From Curvibacter sp. (GTDB taxonomy: Bacteria; Pseudomonadota; Gammaproteobacteria; Burkholderiales; Burkholderiaceae_C): a stretch of DNA of 43,189 bases. The position numbers and the translations under genes are program-made. The notes under the pieces are model-generated. The model searched no databases. It was not told the origin of the DNA and saw only the letters and a program-made list of their open reading frames with translations. Every line of letters starts with the position of its first letter. Positions within the stretch are counted from its first letter, which is position 1. Where the stretch lies: positions 463 through 43,651 of the forward strand of contig JAHRYV010000027.1 of NCBI GenBank assembly GCA_020621965.1. Direction: 5' to 3'. Positions 15,998-23,708 of this stretch are shown piece after piece.

Positions 15998-16633
15998 ATG
16001 AGCACCCCCACGCCCCCGGCCTTTGCCGATGCCGCCCAGACCTGGAACAAGCGCTTTGCGACCGAAGACTTCGTCTTCGGCACCGAACCCAACGACTGGC
16101 TGCGCGAGCACGCCGCCGTGTGGCAGCCCGGCCAGCGTGTGCTCTGCGTGGCCGACGGCGAAGGCCGCAACAGCGTCTGGCTGGCGCAGCGTGGCCTGCA
16201 GGTCGACGCCTACGACATCGCCGAGGTGGGCGTGGCCAAGGCGCGCCAGTTCGCGGCGCAGCAGGGGGTGAGTGTCAACTACAGCGTGGCCGACTGCGAC
16301 GGCTTTGATTACGGCGAAGCGCGCTACGACGGCGTGGCCGCCATCTTCGTGCAATTCGCCGACCCGGCCATGCGCGCGCGCCTGTTCGCGCACATCGACC
16401 GCTGCCTCAAACCCGGCGGCGTGCTGATCTTGCACGGCTACACACCCAAACAACTGGAGTACAAGACCGGCGGCCCGCCCTTTGCGTCGCATATGTACAC
16501 CGAGGCCCTGCTGCGTGAGAGCTTTCCCGGCTTCGAGGTGCTGGCCTTGCGCGAGTACGAGGCGGAGCTGACCGAAGGCAGCCAGCACAAGGGCCGGTCC
16601 GCGCTGATTGGTCTGGTGGCGCGCAAGCGCTGA
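15998..16633 (+). CDS. Class I SAM-dependent methyltransferase (TehB-like)
   Basis: A 211-residue small methyltransferase. The family start TWNKRFATEDFVFGTEPNDWLRE, SAM-binding motif I VLCVADGEGRNSVWLAQRG, the acidic residue D in VDAYDIAEVGV, motif IV-like YDGVAAIFVQFAD and LKPGGVLILHGYTPKQL place it with TehB/tellurite-resistance-like and thiol methyltransferases. Substrate unknown. The start MSTPTPP was preferred over an ATG 33 nt upstream that lies inside the terminator hairpin. Confidence 0.88.
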   Translation: MSTPTPPAFADAAQTWNKRFATEDFVFGTEPNDWLREHAAVWQPGQRVLCVADGEGRNSVWLAQRGLQVDAYDIAEVGVAKARQFAAQQGVSVNYSVADCDGFDYGEARYDGVAAIFVQFADPAMRARLFAHIDRCLKPGGVLILHGYTPKQLEYKTGGPPFASHMYTEALLRESFPGFEVLALREYEAELTEGSQHKGRSALIGLVARKR

Positions 16634-16765
16634 GCGAGGGGGACGGCCAGAAGCGGCCAGCCAAGGTGGCACACCCGGCTGTCGCTCCATGCCCCTTTTG
16701 GGGGATATGGCCTGAGCTTCAGGCTTCCTAGAATCAGTCTGATTTCGTAACCTAGTAGGCGAATC

Positions 16766-17035
16766 ATGGCAAAGCTCTCCGATTCTCAACGTGCATATCT
16801 CATCGAAATGAGGGCACTCACTACTGATCGAGGCGGGAACGATGTCCTCGTTGGCCTAACCCCGGAGGAAACAGACTTCTACTTGGCGTACGGGGACGGT
16901 CGGATAAATGGTGAGCATCGGTCACGCGAGGACGGAAAGAAATATCTCTTCCTCCACGAGAAGCACGAACGCGAGCGGCTGGCCGTGCTCGGAGCGGAGC
17001 GTCAAGCTCGCGTTGAGCATCCAACCAAGCACTGA
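16766..17035 (+). CDS. Hypothetical protein in cassette-like segment
   Basis: An 89-residue soluble, charged protein (MAKLSDSQRAYLIEMRALTT..., with LVGLTPEETDFYLAYGDGR and a basic C-terminus). No domain is recognised. The coding DNA is less GC-rich and uses codons unlike the surrounding genes. An AGTAGGC sequence just before the gene (16754-16760) and a degenerate attC-like palindrome after it (17105-17182) give it the look of an integron gene cassette. The reading frame is convincing mainly from length and context. Confidence 0.6.
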   Translation: MAKLSDSQRAYLIEMRALTTDRGGNDVLVGLTPEETDFYLAYGDGRINGEHRSREDGKKYLFLHEKHERERLAVLGAERQARVEHPTKH

Positions 17036-17104
17036 GTTCTGCGACGAAATATCCTCTCCAGGTTTGCACGCGCCCTTGGCGTCTGACGGCAGTGCAGCGT
17101 GTGA

Positions 17105-17182
17105 GGCCTAACATCCTTCAACAAGGACGTCCCTGCAGAGGGCTTCGCCCGCCCACTGGCCGTCGGTCACTCAAACTAGGCC
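17105..17182. repeat. Degenerate attC-like site
   Basis: Starts with GCCTAAC (17106-17112), which fits the attC core RYYYAAC, and ends with ACTAGGC, a degraded form of GTTRRRY. The outer arms GGCCTA (17105-17110) and TAGGCC (17177-17182) pair perfectly. Inside, GACG (17126-17129) pairs with CGTC (17161-17164), and GGGC-TTC-GCCC forms a central hairpin. Length (78 nt) is within the attC range. It ends 9 nt before the next ATG, as cassette boundaries do. Confidence 0.55.
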
Positions 17183-17191
17183 GCAAGAAAC

Positions 17192-17809
17192 ATGGACTTC
17201 GAAGAGCCTGTCATCTGGCCTCCCTTTCAGGCCTTCTACATTCAGAGCATGCTGTTCAACAGCACATCTGCCGTCCGTTCAATCGCTCGCTTGGAGTCGA
17301 TATTTGGCAAGCTACCGGAGCGGCCGACTCACGACGACATCCTTCGATTGCCGACAAAGGCAATACTGAACGAGCTTCAAAACATGGTGCTCCAAAGCGC
17401 CGCGCTGTCTCGCTATTTCTGGCCGATACGAAATGGCCACGAAGCTCGTGGCAAACGCCTTCGGGAAGCGTTCGACATGAACGACTCAAGTCCACTGTTC
17501 AATCGCGATCTACGAAACGCTTTAGAACACTTTGACGAACGGCTCGACAAGTACGTTTCTTGTGGCGTGGTGGGCTACGTGTTTCCAGAGTACGTTGGAG
17601 CCAAGCCGGAAGACGACGGAGTTCCTGGGCACTTCTTTCGCGCCTACTTCGTGGATTCGGGAGAATTTCGCTTGTTGAACGAAGAGTTCAAGATGCAACC
17701 ACTCGCCGACGAGTTGCTTTTCGTCCATCACCATCTCACCACGCTTGACCAAAGCGGAGGCATGCTGCGCAATGCGAGCCGTGACGAAGAAGGAGACAAG
17801 GATGCATAG
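17192..17809 (+). CDS. Hypothetical protein with HEPN-like R-x4-H motif
   Basis: A 205-residue mostly helical protein starting MDFEEPVIWPPFQAFYIQ. Residues 104-121 read NRDLRNALEHFDERLDKY, where R108-N-A-L-E-H113 fits the R-x4-6-H motif of HEPN ribonucleases. The helix before it (about 55-80) could be the second helix of a HEPN four-helix bundle. HEPN proteins often act in toxin-antitoxin or phage defence systems; here this is inference from a short motif. The gene is low in GC, preceded by a degenerate attC-like site ending 9 nt before its ATG and followed after 18 nt by a good attC-like site. Confidence 0.65.
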   Translation: MDFEEPVIWPPFQAFYIQSMLFNSTSAVRSIARLESIFGKLPERPTHDDILRLPTKAILNELQNMVLQSAALSRYFWPIRNGHEARGKRLREAFDMNDSSPLFNRDLRNALEHFDERLDKYVSCGVVGYVFPEYVGAKPEDDGVPGHFFRAYFVDSGEFRLLNEEFKMQPLADELLFVHHHLTTLDQSGGMLRNASRDEEGDKDA

Positions 17810-17827
17810 TCATCTCAAAAAGTAGCG

Positions 17828-17914
17828 GTCTAACTGGTTGCTCAACAGGAGGCCTGTCAACGCGGGCGTTGAGTGTCCGCGTTCAAGGCCGGCGAACCTC
17901 CCCAACGGTTGGAC
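17828..17914. repeat. attC-like integron recombination site
   Basis: An 87-nt imperfect palindrome. GTCTAAC (17828-17834) fits RYYYAAC and GTTGGAC (17908-17914) fits GTTRRRY, and the two pair along all seven positions with one G-T pair. GGAGG (17848-17852) pairs with CCTCC (17897-17901), separated from the outer arms by unpaired spacers, and a long central stem (17851-17864 with 17877-17890) closes the hairpin. Both core consensus ends, spacing and position 18 nt after a stop codon agree with an attC site. No integrase gene is in the window. Confidence 0.7.
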
Positions 17915-17944
17915 GCCCTCACCGGCTTCTAATGACCCAGAAAC

Positions 17945-17982
17945 AAAGAAGCCACCGGCCCTTCGGCTCCGGTGGCTTCTTT
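17945..17982. terminator. Bidirectional terminator
   Basis: A perfect 14-bp stem, AAAGAAGCCACCGG / CCGGTGGCTTCTTT, with a 10-nt loop. It lies 20 nt beyond the stop of the minus-strand ABC receptor gene and after the cassette-like segment, so it can end transcripts from both sides. Confidence 0.88.
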
Positions 17983-18001
17983 CTGGCGCCGCGCTGGCCG
18001 C

Positions 18002-19135
18002 TCAGGTCCGGACCCGGCCGTCCCCCGTCAGCATGGACAACTCGACGAACTGCGAGGCCACGTGGTCGCGGGGCGTGACGTTGATGTCGAAACCGCCGAG
18101 GGACTGGCGGCCGATGCTTTCGATGCCGGCGATCAGGCCTTCGCGGGTGACGCCCTTGCCGCCCGCGCGCTTGAAGCCTTCGGTGACCAGCTTGGCGGCC
18201 AGGTAGCCTTCGATGCTGGAGAAGTTCACCTGCGCCGTGCCGCCGGCTTTCTTCACGGCGTCGGCGAATTCGCGCGCGATGGGGCGTGTGGAAGAGAAGG
18301 GCGAGGGCACCACCTGGGTCACGACGACGCCGGCGCCGTCGCGGCCCAGTTCGTCCACCAGGGCCTGGGTGCCCACGCCCGACAGGTTGTAGAAGGTGCC
18401 GCCGTAGCCGGCCTTGCGCGCGGTGCGGATGAAGGCGGCGCAGGACTTGTAGACGCTGACCTGGATGATCGCGTCCGGCGCGGTGGCCATCAGCGCCTTG
18501 ACGGCGGCGTCCACGTTTTGCGAGTTGCGCTCCACCGTGGCGACACCGACCGGCTTGAGGTCGCGCGCGGCCAGGGCGTGGGTCACGCCTTCCAGGCCGG
18601 ACTGGCCGTAGGCGTCGTTCTGGTAGAAGACGGCGATCTTCTTGAGGCCCAGGTTCGTCAGCTGCTTGACGATCACCTCGATCTCGTCGTTGTACGAGGC
18701 GCGCAGATGGAACACGTTCTTCTGTGCCGGCTCGCGCAGGATCTTGGCGCCCGTGAAGGGGGCGATGAAGGGGATCTGCGCCTTGCTCAGCAGGGGCAGG
18801 GCGGCCTGGCTGGTGGGTGTGCCGATGTAGCCGAAGGTGGCAAACACGTCTTCTTCCAGGAACTTGCGGGTGTTGGCGACGCAGCGGTCCGTCTCGTAAC
18901 CGTCGTCCAGGGTGTGCATTTCGATCAGGCGCCCGGCCACGCCGCCTTGGGCGTTGAACTGGTCGAACCAGAGCTTGGCGCCCTGCTGGAACTGGATGCC
19001 CAGCTGGGCGGCGGCGCCGGTCAGTGCGGCCGACTGGCCCAGGACGATCTTGCCGCTGGCCTGAGCGCGGCCCACACTGGCCATGGCCAGCATGGAAGCG
19101 CCCGTGGCGACGCTGAATTGACGACGTGTAATCAT
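18002..19135 (-). CDS. ABC transporter substrate-binding protein (branched-chain amino acid/amide type)
   Basis: A 377-residue periplasmic receptor of the LivK/HAAT family. The Tat-like N-terminus MITRRQFSVATGASMLAMAS ends in a signal cleavage near GRAQA. Mature motifs are KIVLGQSAALTGAAAQLG, AQGGVAGRLIEMHTLDDGYETDRCVANTR, IPFIAPFTGAKILRE and KKIAVFYQNDAYGQSGLEG. Many such solitary receptors in Comamonadaceae bind aromatic compounds or small acids. No permease or ATPase genes are next to it. The start at 19135 has GAGAGAG upstream; the longer frame would put the signal peptide inside the protein. Confidence 0.92.
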   Translation of the reverse strand: MITRRQFSVATGASMLAMASVGRAQASGKIVLGQSAALTGAAAQLGIQFQQGAKLWFDQFNAQGGVAGRLIEMHTLDDGYETDRCVANTRKFLEEDVFATFGYIGTPTSQAALPLLSKAQIPFIAPFTGAKILREPAQKNVFHLRASYNDEIEVIVKQLTNLGLKKIAVFYQNDAYGQSGLEGVTHALAARDLKPVGVATVERNSQNVDAAVKALMATAPDAIIQVSVYKSCAAFIRTARKAGYGGTFYNLSGVGTQALVDELGRDGAGVVVTQVVPSPFSSTRPIAREFADAVKKAGGTAQVNFSSIEGYLAAKLVTEGFKRAGGKGVTREGLIAGIESIGRQSLGGFDINVTPRDHVASQFVELSMLTGDGRVRT

Positions 19136-19559
19136 GTGCTCTCTCTCGCTGCGATGGTGGGTTGACTCTTCCGGGTCATGCGCCACGCCGTTGGCCGCCC
19201 CGCCGCGGGTGGGCGGCAGGCCGGTCGACGTATTCATCCTCTGGGGCTCGGATGCCTGGTGTGGGGGCGGGTCGTGCCGCTTGCGGCGCAAGTGCACGGG
19301 ACCCGCCAGGACTGCTGTGTCGAGACCGACAGCAGCCATGCCCGGCGCGAAGCCTGGTGATGGCGCCCTGGTGGGGCGGCGCTACCTTGGGGAAGGCTGG
19401 ATTTTATGAGGGTTAACCCTGAATTCCTGTAACAGAAAAGTAAGACTGCCGTGGCAGCTCCCAAGGAGGTTGGCCCCTCGTCCCGCGGCCTGTCCCCGGG
19501 CGGGGCCTGCCACAATCGGGCATTCCATGAACGATCAGGCCGGGCCAGAGGCAAGCACG
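19136..19559. other. Intergenic region between divergent receptor and cytochrome genes
   Basis: A 424-nt stretch without a supported gene; the short frames in it have no recognisable sequence. It must hold the promoters of both divergent genes. A perfect 12-bp palindrome, AGGGTTAACCCT (19409-19420), lies in the AT-richer part about 275 nt before the receptor start and 140 nt before the cytochrome start, and may be a regulator site. Confidence 0.5.
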
Positions 19560-20051
19560 ATGAACACCAAAACGAACAAATACCTGCCACGGGCCGCTGC
19601 GCTGACGGCGGCACTGCTGCTGGCCGGCTGCGCCGTGGAGTGGCAAAACAAACAGGCGGCCCAGCAGGTGGCGCAGCAGTCCCAACCCGCGGGCTCGGTC
19701 TATCTGGGCTGGCGCGTGTTCCAGGACAAATGCGCCGGCTGCCACGGCCCGGCGGCCAACGGCACGGCCCAGGCGCCCGATCTGCTGCCGCGTGTGCGCG
19801 CCATGGGCGAGCGGCAGTTCGTCAGCCTGGTGCTGCAGCGTTACGACCTGACCCAGCCGGCCACGCAAGTGCGCAGTGGCGCGGCGGCCGGCGATGCCCA
19901 GGTGGAAGTGGCGATGCAGCGCCAGGAGGCGCCGCTGGTCATGCCGGCCTGGCAGGGCGAGCCGCGGGTGAATGCCCACATCGTGGATCTGTACGCCTAC
20001 CTCTCGGCCCGCGCCGACGGCCGCCAGGGCACGGAACGCCCCGCCCGCTGA
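19560..20051 (+). CDS. Lipoprotein monoheme cytochrome c
   Basis: A 163-residue c-type cytochrome. The signal sequence ends in a lipobox LLAGC, so the mature protein is probably anchored to a membrane by a lipid. The heme motif is CAGCH, in VFQDKCAGCHGPAANGTAQAPDLLPRV, and a candidate axial methionine is in PLVMPAWQGEPRV. Cytochrome c class I fold of one domain; redox partner unknown. The ATG at 19560 directly precedes the signal peptide; another ATG 33 nt upstream is possible. Confidence 0.85.
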   Translation: MNTKTNKYLPRAAALTAALLLAGCAVEWQNKQAAQQVAQQSQPAGSVYLGWRVFQDKCAGCHGPAANGTAQAPDLLPRVRAMGERQFVSLVLQRYDLTQPATQVRSGAAAGDAQVEVAMQRQEAPLVMPAWQGEPRVNAHIVDLYAYLSARADGRQGTERPAR

Positions 20052-20063
20052 GCGGCGCCCGCC

Positions 20064-20993
20064 TCAGGGCGGCAGGGCGGACAGCAGCATGTCGATGAAG
20101 ACGCGGGTCTTGGCCGGCATGAGCTTGCGCCCGGGAAACACCGCCGACATCGTGGGGCTGGGCAAAGACCAGCCGGGCAGCACGCGGCGCAGCCGGCCGC
20201 TGCGCACGTCGGCCAGGGCGAAGTGGTCGGGCACGGCGGCGATGCCCGCGCCCGCGCGCACCATGCGGATCAGAAATTCCGGCGAGTTGGCGCTCACCCG
20301 CCCGGGTGGGGCCATCTCCCAGCGGGCCTCGCCCTGGCTGAGCACCCAGGGCAGCGGCGCCCCGTGGCCGCCCAGCAGACCGATGGCGCTGTGCCCGGCT
20401 AGTTCCTCGGGTGTCGTCGGCGTGCCGAACTCGGCCAGGTAATCGGCCGAGGCATACAGGCCCGTCGAGAGCTGGCTCAGGCGGCGCGCGGCCAGCATGC
20501 CGTCGTCGGCCAGCTCGCCGATGCGGATGGCCACATCAAAACCCTCACCCAACAAGTCCACCCGCCGGGGCGACAGGTCGAGCTCCAGCACGATGCCCGG
20601 GTGCATGGCCACAAAAGCGGCCAGCGTGTCCGCCAACAGCAGGTTGGCGACGTCGCTGGGCATGGACACGCGCAGCCGCCCGCTGGGGGCGGACTGGCGG
20701 TGTTCGCTCAGGGCCGCCACGGCCTGCACCTCGGCCACCACCTGGCGGGCATGCTCCAGCAGCTGCAGCCCGAACTCGGTCAGGGTCTGGCGCCGGGTGG
20801 TGCGCAGCAGCAGGCGCTCGCCCAGGCGCTGCTCCAGCCCCGCCAGGCGCCGCGACACGGTGGACTTGGGCAGGCCCAGTTTTTCCGCCGCGCGGCTGAA
20901 GCTGCCCAGCTCCGCCACGTGGGCAAAGATGAGCAGGTCGTTCGGGTCGATGGCGGTCTCGTATTGTTCCATTGCAGAAACAATCATATCCAT
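20064..20993 (-). CDS. LysR family transcriptional regulator
   Basis: A 309-residue LysR regulator. The N-terminal helix-turn-helix reads NDLLIFAHVAELGSFSRAAEKLGLPKSTVSRRLAGLEQRLG, followed by RTTRRQTLTEFG. The C-terminal domain has the periplasmic-binding fold typical of inducer binding. It is divergent from the two pirin genes, so regulation of those genes is plausible. ATGs at 20993, 20987 and 20972 are all in frame; 20993 is given, the true start may be one of the shorter ones. Confidence 0.88.
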   Translation of the reverse strand: MDMIVSAMEQYETAIDPNDLLIFAHVAELGSFSRAAEKLGLPKSTVSRRLAGLEQRLGERLLLRTTRRQTLTEFGLQLLEHARQVVAEVQAVAALSEHRQSAPSGRLRVSMPSDVANLLLADTLAAFVAMHPGIVLELDLSPRRVDLLGEGFDVAIRIGELADDGMLAARRLSQLSTGLYASADYLAEFGTPTTPEELAGHSAIGLLGGHGAPLPWVLSQGEARWEMAPPGRVSANSPEFLIRMVRAGAGIAAVPDHFALADVRSGRLRRVLPGWSLPSPTMSAVFPGRKLMPAKTRVFIDMLLSALPP

Positions 20994-21162
20994 TCCCAGG
21001 GATTTGCTAGGCGATTGATGGCGATTACAGTGGAAACATCGCAAACCCGGCGCCAGCCAGCGCGGCTTGCGTTTCAGGTCCGGCCCCGATCTTTCAGGAG
21101 ACCCTCATGCCCCCATCCCTGCAAGACCAGCCGACACCGTCCACCCGCAGAAGGAGTACGCC

Positions 21163-22041
21163 ATGAACACCATCACCAGCCAACCATCCGTCCAGCAGTC
21201 GCGCGGCGTGGAGCGCCTGATCGCAGGCCAGGCCACCTCGGACGGCGCGGGCGTCAAGCTCACGCGCGTGCTGACGCAGAACCTCCAGCAGCGGCTGGAC
21301 CCTTTCCTGATGCTCGATGCCTTCGGCAGCGACAACCCGGACGACTACATCGCCGGTTTCCCCGACCACCCGCACCGCGGCTTCGAGACGGTGACCTACA
21401 TGATCGCCGGGCGCATGCGCCACCGTGACAGCGCGGGCCACGAAGGCCTGCTGCAAAACGGCGGCGTGCAGTGGATGACGGCCGGCAAGGGCGTGATCCA
21501 CTCCGAGATCCCGCAGCAGGAGGAGGGTGTCATGGAAGGCTTCCAGCTCTGGCTCAATCTGCATAGCAGCGAGAAGATGAGGGCGCCCTGGTATCGCGAC
21601 TTCCAGGACACCGACCTGCCCAAGGCGCGGACGGCGCAGGGTGTGGCGGTGACGGTCATCGCCGGCGAGAGCCATGGCGTGCAGGGCGCCGTGACCCGCG
21701 ACATCACCCAGCCGCTGTATCTGGACATCCACCTGCCGGCCGGTGCGCGTTTCGAGCAGCCGATCCCCGCCGGGCACAACGCCTTTGTCTACGTGTACCG
21801 GGGCGAGGTGACGGTGGCCGGCCAGCGGGTGCCGACACAGCGCATGGCCATCCTGGCCAACAGCGCGCAGGCCGACGGCGTGGTGATCGAAGCCGGTGCC
21901 GACGCCAAGGTCCTGCTGATTGCCGGGCGCCCGCTGCGCGAGCCCATCGTCCAGTACGGCCCGTTTGTCATGAACACCAAGGAAGAGATCTACCAGGCGC
22001 TGGGCGACTTCCGCGACGGGCACCTGGGGGAGCGGGCCTGA
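21163..22041 (+). CDS. Pirin family protein (first of pair)
   Basis: A 292-residue bicupin of the pirin family. Metal-binding motifs are visible in the N-terminal cupin: FPDHPHRGFETVTYMIAG with two histidines, and GKGVIHSEIPQ with a further histidine and glutamate. The C-terminal cupin carries VYVYRGEV. Bacterial pirins include quercetin dioxygenases and metabolic regulators; the substrate here is unknown. AAGGAG stands 8 nt before the ATG. The gene is divergent from a LysR regulator and followed by a second pirin 22 nt downstream. Confidence 0.92.
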   Translation: MNTITSQPSVQQSRGVERLIAGQATSDGAGVKLTRVLTQNLQQRLDPFLMLDAFGSDNPDDYIAGFPDHPHRGFETVTYMIAGRMRHRDSAGHEGLLQNGGVQWMTAGKGVIHSEIPQQEEGVMEGFQLWLNLHSSEKMRAPWYRDFQDTDLPKARTAQGVAVTVIAGESHGVQGAVTRDITQPLYLDIHLPAGARFEQPIPAGHNAFVYVYRGEVTVAGQRVPTQRMAILANSAQADGVVIEAGADAKVLLIAGRPLREPIVQYGPFVMNTKEEIYQALGDFRDGHLGERA

Positions 22042-22063
22042 GCCGCCGGGAGCGGGAGTTGCC

Positions 22064-22945
22064 ATGGCCGACCTCCTTCGTATCACGGGCCGCCAGAGCG
22101 ACCTGGCCGGCGGGCTGAAAGTCAACCGGGTCCTGCCGGCGGCCGCCCGGCGCGCCGTGGGGCCTTTTGTCTTTTTCGACCACTTCGGTCCGGTCGAGCT
22201 GGCGCCGGAAGTCGACAGCGATGTCGGCGCCCACCCGCATATCGGGCTGGCCACGGTGAGCTATTTGTTCGAAGGCCGCCTGCTGCATCGCGACAGCCTG
22301 GGCACGGTGCAGACCATCCGCCCCGGGGCGGTCAACTGGATGACGGCCGGCCGCGGCATCGTGCACAGCGAACGTGTCACCGACGAGGAACGCGGCCGGC
22401 GCCGCCGCCTGCACGGCCTGCAGCTGTGGGTCGCGCTGCCGCCGGCGCTGGAGGAAACCGCGCCGGGCTTCCAGCACGTGGCGGCCGACGACATTCCGCG
22501 GCAGGTGCAGACCAGCGGCGCCGACATCCGTGTCCTGGTGGGGCAGGCCTTCGGCCTGCAAAGCCCGGTGCGGCCGGCCTCGCCCACGCTGTACCTGGAT
22601 GTGCGGCTGCCGGCCGGCGCGCAGTTCGATCTGCCGCCGCTGGCGCGCGAGATGGCGCTGTACAGCCCCGAGCACGACATGGAACTCGACACCCAGACCG
22701 TGGCCGCGCGTGAGATGGCGGTGCTGCCGCCCGCCACGCCCACACGGGTGCGCGCCGGTGCGCAGGGGGCACGTTTTGTGGTGATCGGCGGCGAGCCGCT
22801 GGCGCAGCCGGTGCGCATGTGGTGGAACTTCGTCTCCACGGACCGCCAGCGCATCGCGGCCGCGGCCCGGCGCTGGGAGGAAGACCGCTTCGAGGCTATC
22901 CCCGGCGAGACGCAACGCGTGCCCGGCCCCCGGTGGCTGGACTGA
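22064..22945 (+). CDS. Pirin family protein (second of pair)
   Basis: A 293-residue pirin. N-terminal cupin motifs FFDHFGPVELAP, GAHPHIGLATVSYLFEG and MTAGRGIVHSERVTDEE keep the histidines and glutamate that bind the metal. It is a divergent paralogue of the upstream gene, not a recent copy: the sequences differ through most of their length. The tandem arrangement suggests two related bicupins under the same promoter. Function unknown. Confidence 0.92.
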   Translation: MADLLRITGRQSDLAGGLKVNRVLPAAARRAVGPFVFFDHFGPVELAPEVDSDVGAHPHIGLATVSYLFEGRLLHRDSLGTVQTIRPGAVNWMTAGRGIVHSERVTDEERGRRRRLHGLQLWVALPPALEETAPGFQHVAADDIPRQVQTSGADIRVLVGQAFGLQSPVRPASPTLYLDVRLPAGAQFDLPPLAREMALYSPEHDMELDTQTVAAREMAVLPPATPTRVRAGAQGARFVVIGGEPLAQPVRMWWNFVSTDRQRIAAAARRWEEDRFEAIPGETQRVPGPRWLD

Positions 22946-23005
22946 GCCGGCGCGCCGCGTGTGCGCTGGCACAATGACCGCCAGCAAACCCAAGGAGAGA
23001 TCAGC

Positions 23006-23698
23006 ATGAACGCACTGGCCGGCAAACGGGTGGTGGTGACCGGGGGCTTCGGCGCGCTGGGGCGTGCCGTCGGCGAGGTGCTGACGCGCCACGGCGCGCG
23101 TGTCGCCCTGCTGGACCGCGCGGCCGTTCCCTCCCAGCGGCCGGCGGCCGAGGTGGTGCTGGGCGGGGTGGACCTGACGCAGGCCGAGGCGGCCAACGCC
23201 GCCTTCGCACAGGCGGCGGCCGCGCTGGGCGGGCTCGACGGCCTGGTCAACGTGGCGGGCGGATTCCGCTGGGAGCTGGTGGCCGCAGGCAGCGTGGACA
23301 CCTGGGACGCCCTGTACGAGATGAATCTGCGCACGGCCGTGCTGGCCACGCGCGCCGCCCTGCCGCAGCTGCTGGCCGGCGGCCGGGGCCGCATCGTGAA
23401 CGTCGGTGCCAACGCGGCGGCGCAGGCCGGCGCGGGCATGGGCGCCTACGCGGCCTCCAAGGCCGGCGTGGCGCGCCTGACCGAGGCGCTGGCCGAGGAG
23501 CTGAAGGACCAGGGGGTCACCGTTAACGCCGTGCTGCCCAGCATCCTGGATACACCGGCCAACCGCGCCGACATGCCGCAGGCCGACTTCAGCCGCTGGG
23601 TGCAGCCTGCGCAACTGGCCGAGGTGATCGCCTTCCTGCTGCAGGACGCCGCCGCCGCGGTGACCGGGGCGCTGATCCCGGTGCGCGGGCGGGTCTGA
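23006..23698 (+). CDS. Short-chain dehydrogenase/reductase
   Basis: A 230-residue SDR with cofactor motif VVVTGGFGALGRAVGE and the active-site YAASK (Y, K). The position 13 residues before the catalytic tyrosine, normally serine, appears to be alanine within GRIVNVGANAAAQAGAG, so catalysis may be unusual or supported by another residue. The short C-terminus ends VTGALIPVRGRV, as in SDRs that end just after the TGxxxPV motif. AAGGAGAGA stands before the ATG. It follows the two pirins and may be cotranscribed. Confidence 0.88.
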   Translation: MNALAGKRVVVTGGFGALGRAVGEVLTRHGARVALLDRAAVPSQRPAAEVVLGGVDLTQAEAANAAFAQAAAALGGLDGLVNVAGGFRWELVAAGSVDTWDALYEMNLRTAVLATRAALPQLLAGGRGRIVNVGANAAAQAGAGMGAYAASKAGVARLTEALAEELKDQGVTVNAVLPSILDTPANRADMPQADFSRWVQPAQLAEVIAFLLQDAAAAVTGALIPVRGRV

Positions 23699-23708
23699 GC
23701 GCCGCGCC

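Noticed and set aside
19136-19559. Small genes in the 424-nt gap
   Set aside because: Several short frames overlap each other, lack good ribosome-binding sites and show no protein-like conservation pattern.
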